Shown: positions 49,212 through 57,804 of the stretch, piece after piece
Layout: every line of letters begins with the position of its first letter
Position numbering within the stretch: the stretch's first letter is position 1
Made by a program: the position numbers and the translations under genes
NCBI GenBank assembly: GCA_003028315.1
Contig: CP028150.1
Location: 2,480,001 to 2,544,000 of the forward strand
Length of the DNA: 64,000 nucleotides
Reading direction: 5' to 3'
Source of the DNA: Neisseria mucosa
Lineage (GTDB): Bacteria > Pseudomonadota > Gammaproteobacteria > Burkholderiales > Neisseriaceae
Notes under the pieces: model-generated
Databases searched by the model: none
Seen by the model: the letters and a program-made list of their open reading frames with translations, nothing else
Told to the model about the DNA's origin: nothing

Positions 49212-49228
49212 ACGAGGAGACCGATTTG

Positions 49229-49750
49229 ATGCTGAAAATGCCGACAAAACCCCTTTTAATCAGTGCAGCCATGATTTTATTTGCGGGCTGTACCACCAAA
49301 CAACTGCCACGCCCGAACGCCGAAATTGCTGAGCTGAGGGCGAAAGAACCGCCAACGGCGCAAAGCCTGCCCAATCCTGTTAAAGGCAAGCGTTTTGACG
49401 ATACTTGGGGCGCAGCGCGCAGTCAGGGGCGCAGACATGAGGGCGTGGATATTTTCGCTAAGAAAAACACGCCGATACGCAGTACGACGCCCGGTATTGT
49501 AACCAAAATCGGGCGCAACCGATTGGGTGGCAAGGTCATCGGCATCCAAGGGCCGGGCGCATGGCACTATTATGCCCACCTCAACAAATTCGCCAACGTC
49601 CGCCTGTATGAACGTGTGAAAGAAGGACAGGTCATCGGCTATGTCGGCAAAACCGGCAATGCCAAAACTACGCCGGCGCACCTGCATTACGGCGTGTATT
49701 TGCCAAACGGAGCGATCAATCCCTATCTGCTGATTAATCAGGACAAATAG
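49229..49750 (+). CDS. M23-family lipoprotein peptidase (NlpD/LytM-like)
   Basis: A 173-residue lipoprotein: signal ending ISAAMILFAGC with lipobox Cys. A LytM/M23 domain fills the rest, with zinc ligands in GRRHEGVDIFA (HxxxD) and AHLHYGVYLPNG (HxH), so it may be an active peptidoglycan endopeptidase. GAGGAG is 11 bases before the chosen ATG; an earlier in-frame ATG at 49166 lies in the uptake-sequence cluster and would spoil the signal peptide. Its place between murE and murF suits a wall-remodelling role. Confidence 0.85.
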   Translation: MLKMPTKPLLISAAMILFAGCTTKQLPRPNAEIAELRAKEPPTAQSLPNPVKGKRFDDTWGAARSQGRRHEGVDIFAKKNTPIRSTTPGIVTKIGRNRLGGKVIGIQGPGAWHYYAHLNKFANVRLYERVKEGQVIGYVGKTGNAKTTPAHLHYGVYLPNGAINPYLLINQDK

Positions 49751-49774
49751 GTCGTCTGAAAAAAGAGTGAGGCA

Positions 49775-50635
49775 ATGAACGCAAAAAAATTGGTCAAGGC
49801 AACGAATATTATCGGTATGGTGGCAGTGACACTGCTGGTGTACTGGGTGTTCGCGCTGATATTGATTCAAGTTTTCGGACTCAAGGTGTTCCGTGAACAC
49901 ATTACAGAAATTTTCCTGATGAGTATTCTAGGGATTTTTGCTGTGATGGGCGGTACGCTGATGCTGAACATCATGTTGAATCTGACCCGTATTGCCGAGC
50001 GCGGGCAGGAAGAAGAAGTCCGTGGCGGCAGGAAAACCGTATATCTGCTGTTGGCGGTATTTCCTATTTTGGCAGCGCTGCTGTTCGGCGGCAATTACCT
50101 GACTATTCAACAAAAACGGGATATCTTAATCCAATCGTCGGAGCGCATCGTCAAAGACAATTCTGCTCAACTCGATGCGTTGGCCGATTACCGTTTTGAC
50201 TTGGCGTATATCAGAAAAACGTCGGAAATCTTGGATTTGATGGCTAAAGACGATTCTTCGTTCAACGCTGCTATGGTTATCGTGCCGGATAAGATCGGCA
50301 ACAAACCGGTTTATCTGGCTTTTTCAGCCGACTCCACCCGCCTTACCCTGAGTGAAGAAGTCGTGCCTGCCGCCAATCAGAATGCAGAAGGTAGCGATAA
50401 TTTCGTCGTGAATCGAAATGGTGAGAAAGTGGCGGTCAAGAAAACGGACTATGTCTATTCCCCGGATTTGAAGGGGCGCGAATACCTGCAAAAAGTATTT
50501 GCCGGACAAACCCAGGAAATGCGCTATGAAGCGGAAGATGGTCATTACAGCCTCTGCCATCCTTACCGTAAAAACGGTAAAACCATCGTATTGTGTTTCT
50601 CCGATTATCAGGAGTACGGAAAAATCGGTAGCTGA
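49775..50635 (+). CDS. Membrane protein of the dcw cluster, function unknown
   Basis: A 286-residue protein with three membrane helices (about residues 10-35, 44-70 and 88-108) and a periplasmic domain of about 175 residues (SSERIVKDNSAQLDALADYRF ... YSLCHPYRKNGKTIVLC) that looks like a sensor or Cache-type fold. In meningococcus a hypothetical gene also lies between murE and murF, so this is probably its counterpart. No enzymatic motif is visible. One Cys pair (SLCHP, VLCFS) near the C-terminus could form a disulfide. Confidence 0.7.
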   Translation: MNAKKLVKATNIIGMVAVTLLVYWVFALILIQVFGLKVFREHITEIFLMSILGIFAVMGGTLMLNIMLNLTRIAERGQEEEVRGGRKTVYLLLAVFPILAALLFGGNYLTIQQKRDILIQSSERIVKDNSAQLDALADYRFDLAYIRKTSEILDLMAKDDSSFNAAMVIVPDKIGNKPVYLAFSADSTRLTLSEEVVPAANQNAEGSDNFVVNRNGEKVAVKKTDYVYSPDLKGREYLQKVFAGQTQEMRYEAEDGHYSLCHPYRKNGKTIVLCFSDYQEYGKIGS

Positions 50636-50675
50636 GTGTGGGAAAATCGGTTTCAATAGTACAGGAATACGTCAA

Positions 50676-51407
50676 GTGAATGATTTACAAGAAGTATTGC
50701 TGAATAAGTATGTAGAGATTTTAAACAAACCGGAACATCAGAACTTATTGCGTGCAATTAGCAATAAAGACAATAAATTATCCAATATCCATTTGGGCTT
50801 TGTCCCTGAGCATTATGAAAGCGCAGAACATAAAATTCTGATTGTCGGTCGAGAAACACGAAGTTGGTACGATAGCAAGAAATTTGATGAATATCATGCC
50901 GAAAATGTAAGGCAACTGATGTCGTTAAGCAAAGATTTTATTTGGCGGAATTTGACTGGGGATTTAAAAAGAAACACAAAAGGAGCAACATTTTTCAATT
51001 TCGTCCGCAAGGTTGCCAAGCGAAGTGGGAATGAGGGCATCTTGTGGGCTAATATTTTTGCGGTGGACTATAAAACTAAACATCCTAAACATTCGGATTG
51101 GTTCGAAGATATAAAAACACTTTCCTGTAAATTGTTACGTGCCCAAATTGAAATTTTAAAGCCACAGATTATTCTTTTCGTGAGCGGAGACGGCGGCGTA
51201 GCGGCGCGGAGGGAGTGCTTTCCTGATTTGTCCGGCTCGGATCAAGGCATAAACGGCTTGAATAAGGGAAAACTGGAAAAATTTTCTTTTGAAGGTAATA
51301 AGGAAATAATATGTTACCGAGCACCTCATCCCAGTACCAGAAATCGAGAAGGAAGGCGTGCTTTAAAGGTGCTCGTCGAAGAGTTGCTGCCTTCTGCCAA
51401 AGTGTAA
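50676..51407 (+). CDS. Uracil-DNA-glycosylase-superfamily-like protein, accessory insertion in the dcw cluster
   Basis: A 243-residue soluble protein beginning at GTG (AGGAA 9 bases upstream). HKILIVGRETRSWY near residue 60 and ICYRAPHPSTRNREGRR near the C-terminus occupy the places of the UDG motif I loop and the HPS loop; ILWANIFAVDYK is a central strand. The frame is open to 50499 but without a better start. The gene is AT-richer than murF and the preceding gene and is not part of the usual cluster. A DNA-repair or nuclease-defence role is inference; the catalytic residues are not certain. Confidence 0.6.
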   Translation: MNDLQEVLLNKYVEILNKPEHQNLLRAISNKDNKLSNIHLGFVPEHYESAEHKILIVGRETRSWYDSKKFDEYHAENVRQLMSLSKDFIWRNLTGDLKRNTKGATFFNFVRKVAKRSGNEGILWANIFAVDYKTKHPKHSDWFEDIKTLSCKLLRAQIEILKPQIILFVSGDGGVAARRECFPDLSGSDQGINGLNKGKLEKFSFEGNKEIICYRAPHPSTRNREGRRALKVLVEELLPSAKV

Positions 51408-51457
51408 AATGCCTTTGCAACAAAATGCCTGTTTGAAAAAAACAAACGAAAGAAACC

Positions 51458-52825
51458 ATGAAACCACTAGACCTAAATTTCATCTGCCAAACCCTCAACC
51501 TTCCAACGCCGTCTGAAAACAAACCCGTGTCGCGCATCGTAACCGACAGCCGCGACATCCGCGCGGGCGATGTGTTTTTCGCATTGGCGGGCGAGCGGTT
51601 TGACGCACATGATTTTGTTGAAGACGTATTGGCTGCGGGTGCGGCGGCGGTTGTGGTTTCGCGCGAAGATTGCGCTGCAATGGACGGCGCGTTGAAAGTC
51701 GATGACACGCTTGCCGCATTGCAAACGCTGGCGAAGGCGTGGCGCGGGAATGTGAACCCGTTTGTGTTCGGCATTACCGGCTCGGGCGGCAAGACGACGG
51801 TGAAGGAAATGCTGGCTGCGGTATTGCGCCGCCGTTTCGGCGATGATGCCGTGTTGGCGACGGCGGGCAACTTCAACAACCATATCGGCCTTCCGCTGAC
51901 TTTGTTGAAATTAAACGAAAAACACCGCTATGCCGTGATCGAAATGGGCATGAACCATTTCGGCGAACTGGCAGTTTTGACGCAAATCGCCAAACCCGAT
52001 GCCGCTTTGGTCAACAACGCCCTGCGCGCCCATGTCGGCTGCGGTTTTGACGGCACGAACGATATTGCCAAGGCGAAAAGCGAGATTTATCAAGGCTTGG
52101 GCGAAAACGGATTGGCTTTGATTCCGTGCGAAGACGAACACGCCGCCGTGTTTCAGACGACCTCCCAAGGTCATCAGCAACAGACTTTCGGCGTCGATAG
52201 CGGCAATGTCCACGCGGAAAATATCGTGCTGAAACCTTTATCGTGCGAATTTGATTTGGTGTGCGGCAACGAGCGCGCAGCCGTGGTGCTGCCCGTTCCC
52301 GGCCGCCACAATATCCACAACGCCGCCGCTGCCGCCGCGTTGGCTTTGGCGGCTGGTTTGAGTTTGAACGATGTGGCGGAAGGTTTGAAAGGCTTCAGCA
52401 ATATCAAAGGTCGTCTGAACGTCAAAGCCGGCATCAAAGGCGCGACCCTGATTGACGATACGTACAACGCGAACCCCGACAGCATGAAAGCTGCGATTGA
52501 CGTGTTGGCGCGTATGCCTTCGCCGCGTATTTTCGTGATGGGCGATATGGGCGAACTGGGCGAGGACGAAGCCGCCGCCATGCACGCCGAAGTCGGCGCG
52601 TACGCCCGCGACCAAGGCATCGAAGCGGCTTATTTTGTCGGCGACAACAGCGTCGAAGCGGCGGAAACGTTTGGCGCGGACGGTTTGTGGTTCGCCGCCA
52701 AAGACCCGTTGATTCAAGTGTTGAGCCACAATTTGCCCGAACGCGCCACCGTATTGGTGAAAGGTTCGCGCTTTATGAAGATGGAAGAAGTGGTCGAGGC
52801 GTTGATGGATAAAGAGGCCGTCTGA
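51458..52825 (+). CDS. murF: UDP-MurNAc-tripeptide D-alanyl-D-alanine ligase
   Basis: A 455-residue Mur ligase that adds D-Ala-D-Ala. The P-loop is GITGSGGKTTVKEML near residue 105; MGMNHFGELAVL and NNALRAHVGCGFDG (central domain) and IDDTYNANPDSMKAAIDVL (C-terminal domain) are MurF signatures. Uptake words are in frame (VFQTTSQG, KGRLNVKA). Its stop is two bases before the next ATG. Confidence 0.97.
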   Translation: MKPLDLNFICQTLNLPTPSENKPVSRIVTDSRDIRAGDVFFALAGERFDAHDFVEDVLAAGAAAVVVSREDCAAMDGALKVDDTLAALQTLAKAWRGNVNPFVFGITGSGGKTTVKEMLAAVLRRRFGDDAVLATAGNFNNHIGLPLTLLKLNEKHRYAVIEMGMNHFGELAVLTQIAKPDAALVNNALRAHVGCGFDGTNDIAKAKSEIYQGLGENGLALIPCEDEHAAVFQTTSQGHQQQTFGVDSGNVHAENIVLKPLSCEFDLVCGNERAAVVLPVPGRHNIHNAAAAAALALAAGLSLNDVAEGLKGFSNIKGRLNVKAGIKGATLIDDTYNANPDSMKAAIDVLARMPSPRIFVMGDMGELGEDEAAAMHAEVGAYARDQGIEAAYFVGDNSVEAAETFGADGLWFAAKDPLIQVLSHNLPERATVLVKGSRFMKMEEVVEALMDKEAV

Positions 52826-52827
52826 AA

Positions 52828-53016
52828 ATGAAAAGTCGCGGCTTTGTGAAAGCCTTATTGCTGATTGCCGCGTTAATTGGCGCGTTTTATGCCGGAATGC
52901 GGACGCAGGCGTATCTTTATGAGGACCTTTGTCTGGACTTGGGCGGCGGCAAGCATCCGGGAAATGATCCGATTTGCGTGATTGAGAAAGACGCGAACGC
53001 CGCCTCCGCTCCATAA
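52828..53016 (+). CDS. Small exported or membrane protein of the dcw cluster
   Basis: A 62-residue protein: KALLLIAALIGAFYAGMRTQAYL is a signal-anchor, then a short periplasmic tail with two Cys (DLCLDLGGGK, DPICVIEK) that may form a disulfide. A small gene sits between murF and mraY in meningococcus as well. It starts two bases after murF, so it is coupled to it. Function unknown. Confidence 0.7.
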   Translation: MKSRGFVKALLLIAALIGAFYAGMRTQAYLYEDLCLDLGGGKHPGNDPICVIEKDANAASAP

Positions 53017-53117
53017 CACCGCCAGCGGTCTGGATAACGGATAAAAGTTCCCTAAAAACCTGAATATAAAGTGAACTTCATTAAGCCCTGACTGTCATAA
53101 CCTGCTTGATAATCTAC

Positions 53118-53149
53118 AAAGGTCGTCTGAAACTTTTTTCAGACGACCC
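53118..53149 (+). terminator. Uptake-sequence hairpin between the small dcw gene and mraY
   Basis: AAGGTCGTCTGAAA and TTTCAGACGACC pair around CTTTT, without a long T run. It may cause partial termination before mraY. Confidence 0.5.
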
Positions 53150-53211
53150 AAAAACCAAACTTTAAAACGGGCGATAAGCCCAATGTAACAACAAAAACAA
53201 AAGGAAGCCCC

Positions 53212-54294
53212 ATGTTTTTATGGCTTGCACATTTCAGTAACTGGTTGTCCGGTCTGAATGTCTTTCAATACACCACATTCCGCGCCGTCATGGCAGCCTT
53301 GACCGCCTTGGCGTTTTCCCTGCTGCTCGGTCCATGGACCATCCGCAAACTGACGCAATTAAAAGTCGGGCAGGCAGTGCGCACCGACGGGCCGCAAACC
53401 CATCTCATCAAAAACGGTACGCCGACGATGGGCGGCTCGCTGATTCTGACCGCAATCACCGTGTCCACAATCTTGTGGGGCAACTGGGCAAACCCGTATA
53501 TTTGGATTCTCTTGGGCGTATTGCTCGCCACGGGCGCGCTCGGTTTTTACGACGACTGGCGCAAAGTTGTCTATAAAGACCCCAACGGCGTTTCTCCCAA
53601 ATTCAAAATGGTTTGGCAGTCGAGCGTCGCCATTATCGCCGCGCTTGCCCTGTTTTACCTTGCGTCCAATAGCTCCAACAACATCCTGATCGTTCCCTTC
53701 TTCAAACAAGTTGCCTTGCCGCTGGGCGTGGTCGGTTTCGTCGTTCTGACCTATCTGACCATCGTCGGCACTTCCAACGCCGTCAACCTCACTGACGGTC
53801 TTGACGGGCTTGCCGCCTTCCCCGTCGTCCTCGTTGCCGCCGGCCTCGCCATCTTCGCCTATGCCAGCGGACACTCGCAATTCGCCCAATACCTGCAACT
53901 GCCTTATGTCGCAGGCGCGAACGAAGTCGTGATTTTCTGTACCGCCATGTGCGGCGCATGTCTCGGATTTTTGTGGTTCAACGCCTATCCTGCGCAAGTC
54001 TTTATGGGCGACGTCGGCGCGTTGGCTCTGGGTGCGGCACTCGGTACCGTTGCCGTCATCGTCCGCCAAGAGTTTGTCCTCGTCATCATGGGCGGTCTGT
54101 TCGTCGTCGAAGCCGTGTCCGTTATGCTTCAGGTCGGCTGGTATAAGAGAACCAAAAAACGCATCTTCCTGATGGCGCCTATCCACCACCACTACGAACA
54201 AAAAGGCTGGAAAGAAACCCAAGTCGTCGTCCGTTTCTGGATTATCACCATCGTCTTGGTGCTAATCGGATTGAGTACGCTGAAAATCCGTTAA
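53212..54294 (+). CDS. mraY: Phospho-MurNAc-pentapeptide-transferase
   Basis: A 360-residue inner-membrane enzyme that makes lipid I. Ten helices, with the catalytic loops GTPTMGGSLIL, LGFYDDWRKVV (DD motif), NLTDGLDGLA, FMGDVGALALG and the His motif APIHHHYEQKGW, all in order. AAGGAAG precedes the ATG. In meningococcus the cluster continues with murD and ftsW; here it stops after mraY with a hairpin. Confidence 0.97.
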   Translation: MFLWLAHFSNWLSGLNVFQYTTFRAVMAALTALAFSLLLGPWTIRKLTQLKVGQAVRTDGPQTHLIKNGTPTMGGSLILTAITVSTILWGNWANPYIWILLGVLLATGALGFYDDWRKVVYKDPNGVSPKFKMVWQSSVAIIAALALFYLASNSSNNILIVPFFKQVALPLGVVGFVVLTYLTIVGTSNAVNLTDGLDGLAAFPVVLVAAGLAIFAYASGHSQFAQYLQLPYVAGANEVVIFCTAMCGACLGFLWFNAYPAQVFMGDVGALALGAALGTVAVIVRQEFVLVIMGGLFVVEAVSVMLQVGWYKRTKKRIFLMAPIHHHYEQKGWKETQVVVRFWIITIVLVLIGLSTLKIR

Positions 54295-54312
54295 ATATTC
54301 CGATCAATATCG

Positions 54313-54350
54313 AAAAGGTCGTCTGAAACAGATTTCAGACGACCTTTTTT
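54313..54350. terminator. Uptake-sequence hairpin ending the division cluster
   Basis: AAAAGGTCGTCTGAAA and TTTCAGACGACCTTTTTT pair around CAGA, followed by T-rich sequence. It lies between convergent mraY and the nitroreductase gene. Confidence 0.8.
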
Positions 54351-54457
54351 ATTTTTTGAGAGAAACAGAAATCACAGGATTTGCTTTGACGGCTTGCAAA
54401 AGTATCTGTTTGAAACGATACTGTGATTGCTGTCCAGGCCTTTAAACTTAATCGGCA

Positions 54458-55117
54458 TTACTCCGCCCAAATCACCGTTTCCGACGCATCGCGGCGCGGT
54501 TTCGGGGTGATGTCGCGCACACGGTAGCCGAAGGTTGCGGCGACGGACAAGCCGTAATGTTCAGGGTCGAGCAATCCGGCTTCGGCAAGGATTTTTTCTA
54601 CTGCGGCATACTCCATGCCTTCGATAGCGCAAGAATCGATGCCGAGCATCGCCGCGCCGGTGAGCATATTGCCCAGCGCGATGTAGGTTTGCTTGCTTGC
54701 CCAGTCAAACAGGGCGCGTTCGTCGTCGGCGATGGGCATATCGTGGGTTTGGAAACGGCGGTAGCGTTCAAATGCGCCCGCCCGTTCTTCGGCAGTCAGA
54801 CCGCGTCTGTCCATCAATTCTTCAAAAGCGGGGCTGTCGTAGCGGGCGTGTTTTCGAGCCAACAGGAAAACGACGTGGCTGGCATCCGAAATGGAAGCCT
54901 GCATCCCCCAGGCGAAGGGTTTGATTTTTTCGCGCAATGCCGCGTTTTGCACGACCACAAACTGCCACGGCTCGCAGCCGACGGAGCTGGGCGAAAGCCG
55001 TCCGAAGTCAAGGATGGCGGTAAAATCTTCGGCACTGATTTTGCGCACGGGGTCGTAATAGCGGACGGAAACGCGGCGTTTGAAAATTTCGAGGGCTTGT
55101 TCGCGGGTCAGTATCAT
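54458..55117 (-). CDS. NfsB-like nitroreductase / NAD(P)H oxidoreductase
   Basis: A 219-residue FMN flavoprotein: KRRVSVRYYDP (FMN phosphate site), GRLSPSSVGCEPWQFVVV, ALGNMLTGAAMLGIDSCAIEGM and the C-terminal FGYRVRD. Typical of oxygen-insensitive nitroreductases reducing nitroaromatics and quinones. The start at 55117 has GGAAT 5-9 bases upstream and overlaps the stop of the preceding Gfo/Idh/MocA gene by ATGA, so the two are coupled. Confidence 0.88.
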   Translation of the reverse strand: MILTREQALEIFKRRVSVRYYDPVRKISAEDFTAILDFGRLSPSSVGCEPWQFVVVQNAALREKIKPFAWGMQASISDASHVVFLLARKHARYDSPAFEELMDRRGLTAEERAGAFERYRRFQTHDMPIADDERALFDWASKQTYIALGNMLTGAAMLGIDSCAIEGMEYAAVEKILAEAGLLDPEHYGLSVAATFGYRVRDITPKPRRDASETVIWAE

Positions 55118-56241
55118 GATGATTCCTTTGATTGAGTATGGGAGGGGCTTCCTTTCGGACAATCAGAATGGTCAAACGTTCGCAAAGATTGCAACACCAG
55201 CGGCATCGAAACCGTTTGACGGTTGTGTGCAGAAAGGTAGGCGGTGTTAATCAGCTCCAGCGATTTCAAGCCTTCGCGCCCATCGACAACAGGATCGGCC
55301 TTGCCGCGCAACACATCGACAACATTGCGATAATATAGCGGATGCCCGAAACCGTACACCGACGTGGTTTCGTAATTGGCGGTTTTGACTTGTTCGTCGT
55401 AATCGCGCTCGTCGGCAAAATTCCATTCCTGAATTTCGTTCACCGCCATGCCGCCGATGCGTACCGTGCCGGTTTCGCCCAAAATGGTAATCGAGCCTTC
55501 GAGGTTTTTCGGATAGGTACACATGGTTACCGCCATCGAACCGAGCGTGCCGTCGCGCCAACGGAGGTTCATCACGCCCGTGTCTTCGGCTTCAATTTTG
55601 CGGTGGGTCGCAATCATCGCCTGCACTTCCGTCACCGGGCCGATGAGCCATTCCATCAAATCGACGTAGTGGCTAGCCTGATTCATGAACGCGCCGCCGT
55701 CCAGCTTCCAAGTGCCGCGCCAACCGCCTCCTTGGTCGTAATACGACTGCGGGCGCGTCCAAAAAACATTCAAATGCACCATATAGATTTTGCCGAAGCG
55801 TTGTTCCGTGACCGCGCGTTTGAGTAGTTGCAGCGTGGCGTTGAGGCGGTTTTGTTTCACCACAAACAAGCGTTTGCCCGCTTTGTCGGCAGCTTGAACC
55901 ATGCGCTCGCCGTCCGTAAAGCAGGTTGCCATCGGCTTTTCGGTAACGACGTGAAAACCCGCTTCCAACGCCTCAACTGCCTGTTCGGGATGCAAACCGG
56001 AAGGCGTGGTGATGACGATTACGTCGGCATCGGTTTCGGCAAGCATGTCCGTATAGCAGGCATAGCCTTTCGCACCGGTGCGCTTGACCGCCGCCTCAAG
56101 CACGGCAGGATCAATGTCGCACACGGCAACGAGTTCGCAATCTTCTTGCAACACTTCAAAAGAACCGAAATGGTTGTTGGAAATACGGCCGCAACCGACT
56201 AAGGCGAATTTGATTTTACGATCGGAGATGGGTTCAGACAT
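55114..56241 (-). CDS. Gfo/Idh/MocA-family oxidoreductase (WlbA/WbpB-like)
   Basis: A 375-residue NAD(P)-dependent dehydrogenase. The Rossmann loop is ALVGCGRISNNHF, the catalytic Lys lies in VVTEKPMATCF, and GGGWRGTWKLDGGAFMNQASHYVDLM carries the active-site His. The pattern is close to enzymes oxidising UDP-GlcNAcA at C3 in 2,3-diamino-sugar synthesis; other sugar substrates are possible. No aminotransferase or acetyltransferase partners are adjacent, but a capsule block lies 3 kb on. A run of seven G (56267-56273) lies in its promoter next to TATAAT. Confidence 0.8.
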   Translation of the reverse strand: MSEPISDRKIKFALVGCGRISNNHFGSFEVLQEDCELVAVCDIDPAVLEAAVKRTGAKGYACYTDMLAETDADVIVITTPSGLHPEQAVEALEAGFHVVTEKPMATCFTDGERMVQAADKAGKRLFVVKQNRLNATLQLLKRAVTEQRFGKIYMVHLNVFWTRPQSYYDQGGGWRGTWKLDGGAFMNQASHYVDLMEWLIGPVTEVQAMIATHRKIEAEDTGVMNLRWRDGTLGSMAVTMCTYPKNLEGSITILGETGTVRIGGMAVNEIQEWNFADERDYDEQVKTANYETTSVYGFGHPLYYRNVVDVLRGKADPVVDGREGLKSLELINTAYLSAHNRQTVSMPLVLQSLRTFDHSDCPKGSPSHTQSKESS

Positions 56242-56321
56242 TTTCAGACGACGTAACAGAAAAAATGGGGGGGATTATAGTGACATTTTGGTGAAGCGTT
56301 ATAGACGGAAAAGCGCAAAGA

Positions 56322-56364
56322 TATCGTCTGAAAATCTGATTTTGGTTTTTCAGACGACCTTTTA
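56322..56364. terminator. Imperfect uptake-sequence hairpin
   Basis: ATCGTCTGAAAA and TTTTCAGACGACCTTTT form the arms around about 16 bases, between the promoter of the Gfo gene and the small membrane protein gene. Variant word with one mismatch on the left. Confidence 0.45.
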
Positions 56365-56436
56365 CTTTAGGTTTGGTTTGTCTCTCTTAGAGTGTTTGCT
56401 AGAAATGATGTGCAGACAGCATCGTTTGACGTAGAA

Positions 56437-56745
56437 ATGAAGGAACAGACATTTTCTGTTTTAATTCCCCCTATCGGCAGTTTACCGTCGGAAGGCGATA
56501 TGTTTTACGGATTTGTTGTGGCAACATCGGCTTTCCTGTGTTTCGGATTTGGAAACTACATCATCAAAAACAGGTGGTTGAAGGCGGCAGCATTATGTAT
56601 GGGCTGGGTTTTTATGGTTTTCGCACACGCAGAGATACAGCGGATAATCAGTGTATATACTGCTTCTTCAATCTGGCACTATTTCTTTCTTTTGATTGCC
56701 GAAGTGGTTTGCCTTATCTTTTTGTTCCGTAGATTTTCCCGATGA
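56437..56745 (+). CDS. Small three-helix membrane protein, unknown
   Basis: A 102-residue protein with about three membrane helices (DMFYGFVVATSAFLCFGFG, WLKAAALCMGWVFMVFA and IWHYFFLLIAEVVCLIFLF) and a basic end RRFSR. No family recognised. ATG 56437 is chosen over 56392, which adds 15 non-hydrophobic residues. A hairpin follows directly on the stop codon. Confidence 0.55.
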   Translation: MKEQTFSVLIPPIGSLPSEGDMFYGFVVATSAFLCFGFGNYIIKNRWLKAAALCMGWVFMVFAHAEIQRIISVYTASSIWHYFFLLIAEVVCLIFLFRRFSR

Positions 56746-56746
56746 G

Positions 56747-56775
56747 ATCGTCTGAAAACCGTTTTCAGACGACCT
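56747..56775. terminator. Uptake-sequence hairpin between small membrane protein and convergent LysR
   Basis: ATCGTCTGAAAAC and GTTTTCAGACGACCT pair with a loop of two to four bases, directly after the stop at 56745 and 43 bases from the LysR stop. Confidence 0.65.
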
Positions 56776-56818
56776 TATATATTGCGCTCCATCAGGGGCG
56801 CATATTTTTAATTCTTTT

Positions 56819-57703
56819 CTATTTCCTGAACTCTTCCCTGACGATGTCCAGCCAAGCCCTGAGCGCGGGGGTAGGGCGCTGGTGTTTTTTCCAGGCCATC
56901 GTCAGTTGCCAGCGGATTTCGGGTTCGGTCAGCGGGACGGCGGCGAAGGTGTCGGGGTTGATTTTGCGGGCGTAGTATTCGGGCAGAAGGGCGATGCCCA
57001 TATGGTGCGCCACCATGTCGGCGAGCAGGTCCCATTGTCCGGTGCGGCAGACGACGTTGGGGGTGAAGCCTTGGCTGCGGCAGGCGGTTTGGATGGTTTC
57101 GTTGAGGGAAAATCCTGAGCCGAACAGGATAAAAGGTTCGTGTTGCAGGCTTTTGAGGCTGAGGGCGGCATGGCGGGCGTGGGCGCGCGGCATGAGGACG
57201 ACGAGCGGGTAGTCGCAGAGGGTAATGCTGTCGAAGTCTTCGTGGACGGGGGCGAGCAATTGTCCGGCGTCGAGTTCATTGTTGCGCAGGGATTGTTCGA
57301 TGGCGAGCGAACCTTGTTCGAGGAAGGTCAGTTCGATGCCGGGCCATTGGCGGCGGAAGCGGAACAGGGCGTTGCTGAGCAGGTCGCTGCCGAGCAGTGC
57401 CAAACCCAGCCGCAGCGTGCCGCTTTTGATGTGGCGGTAGCCGTCGATGCGGGCGAGCAGCAGGTCGCGTTCGTGCAGGAGGTTCAGCGCGTGGCGGTAC
57501 ACTTCTTCGCCGATGGGCGTGGTGGCGACCTGGCGTTTTTTGCGGCCGTTTTCTTTAACCAGCAGCGGCACGCCCAGTTCTTCTTCCAATGCCTGTATGG
57601 TTTTGCTGACGGTGGGCTGGGTCAGGTTGAGCGCGGATGCGGCGGCGGAAAAACTTTGCAGGCGCACGAGTTCGGCGAAACAGTGCAGGCTTTTGAAGTC
57701 CAT
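56819..57703 (-). CDS. LysR-family regulator, CidR-like
   Basis: A 294-residue regulator with HTH LQSFSAAASALNLTQPTVSKTIQALEEELG and a LysR substrate-binding domain from about residue 90. It is divergent from an lrgA/lrgB pair, the arrangement of cidR with cidABC in Gram-positive bacteria, where it senses overflow metabolites. The start at 57703 has AGAGGA at 5 bases; an earlier ATG (57715) lies inside the ribosome site. It probably binds the dyad at 57729-57750. Confidence 0.85.
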   Translation of the reverse strand: MDFKSLHCFAELVRLQSFSAAASALNLTQPTVSKTIQALEEELGVPLLVKENGRKKRQVATTPIGEEVYRHALNLLHERDLLLARIDGYRHIKSGTLRLGLALLGSDLLSNALFRFRRQWPGIELTFLEQGSLAIEQSLRNNELDAGQLLAPVHEDFDSITLCDYPLVVLMPRAHARHAALSLKSLQHEPFILFGSGFSLNETIQTACRSQGFTPNVVCRTGQWDLLADMVAHHMGIALLPEYYARKINPDTFAAVPLTEPEIRWQLTMAWKKHQRPTPALRAWLDIVREEFRK

Positions 57704-57728
57704 TATTCCTCTCATGCATGATTTTGGT

Positions 57729-57750
57729 GCGGATAATTCATATTATGCGC
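57729..57750. promoter_or_regulatory. Operator dyad between LysR and lrgA
   Basis: GCGGATAAT and ATTATGCGC flank TCAT: a 22-bp near-perfect palindrome (one mismatch per arm) in the 101-bp gap between the divergent genes, 55 bases before the lrgA ATG. The best candidate for the LysR/CidR-like binding site. Confidence 0.5.
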
Positions 57751-57804
57751 AAACCGCATCCTTATAATCAAGCCTTCGTTTTGGATTACGGATGGATAAA
57801 CCTT

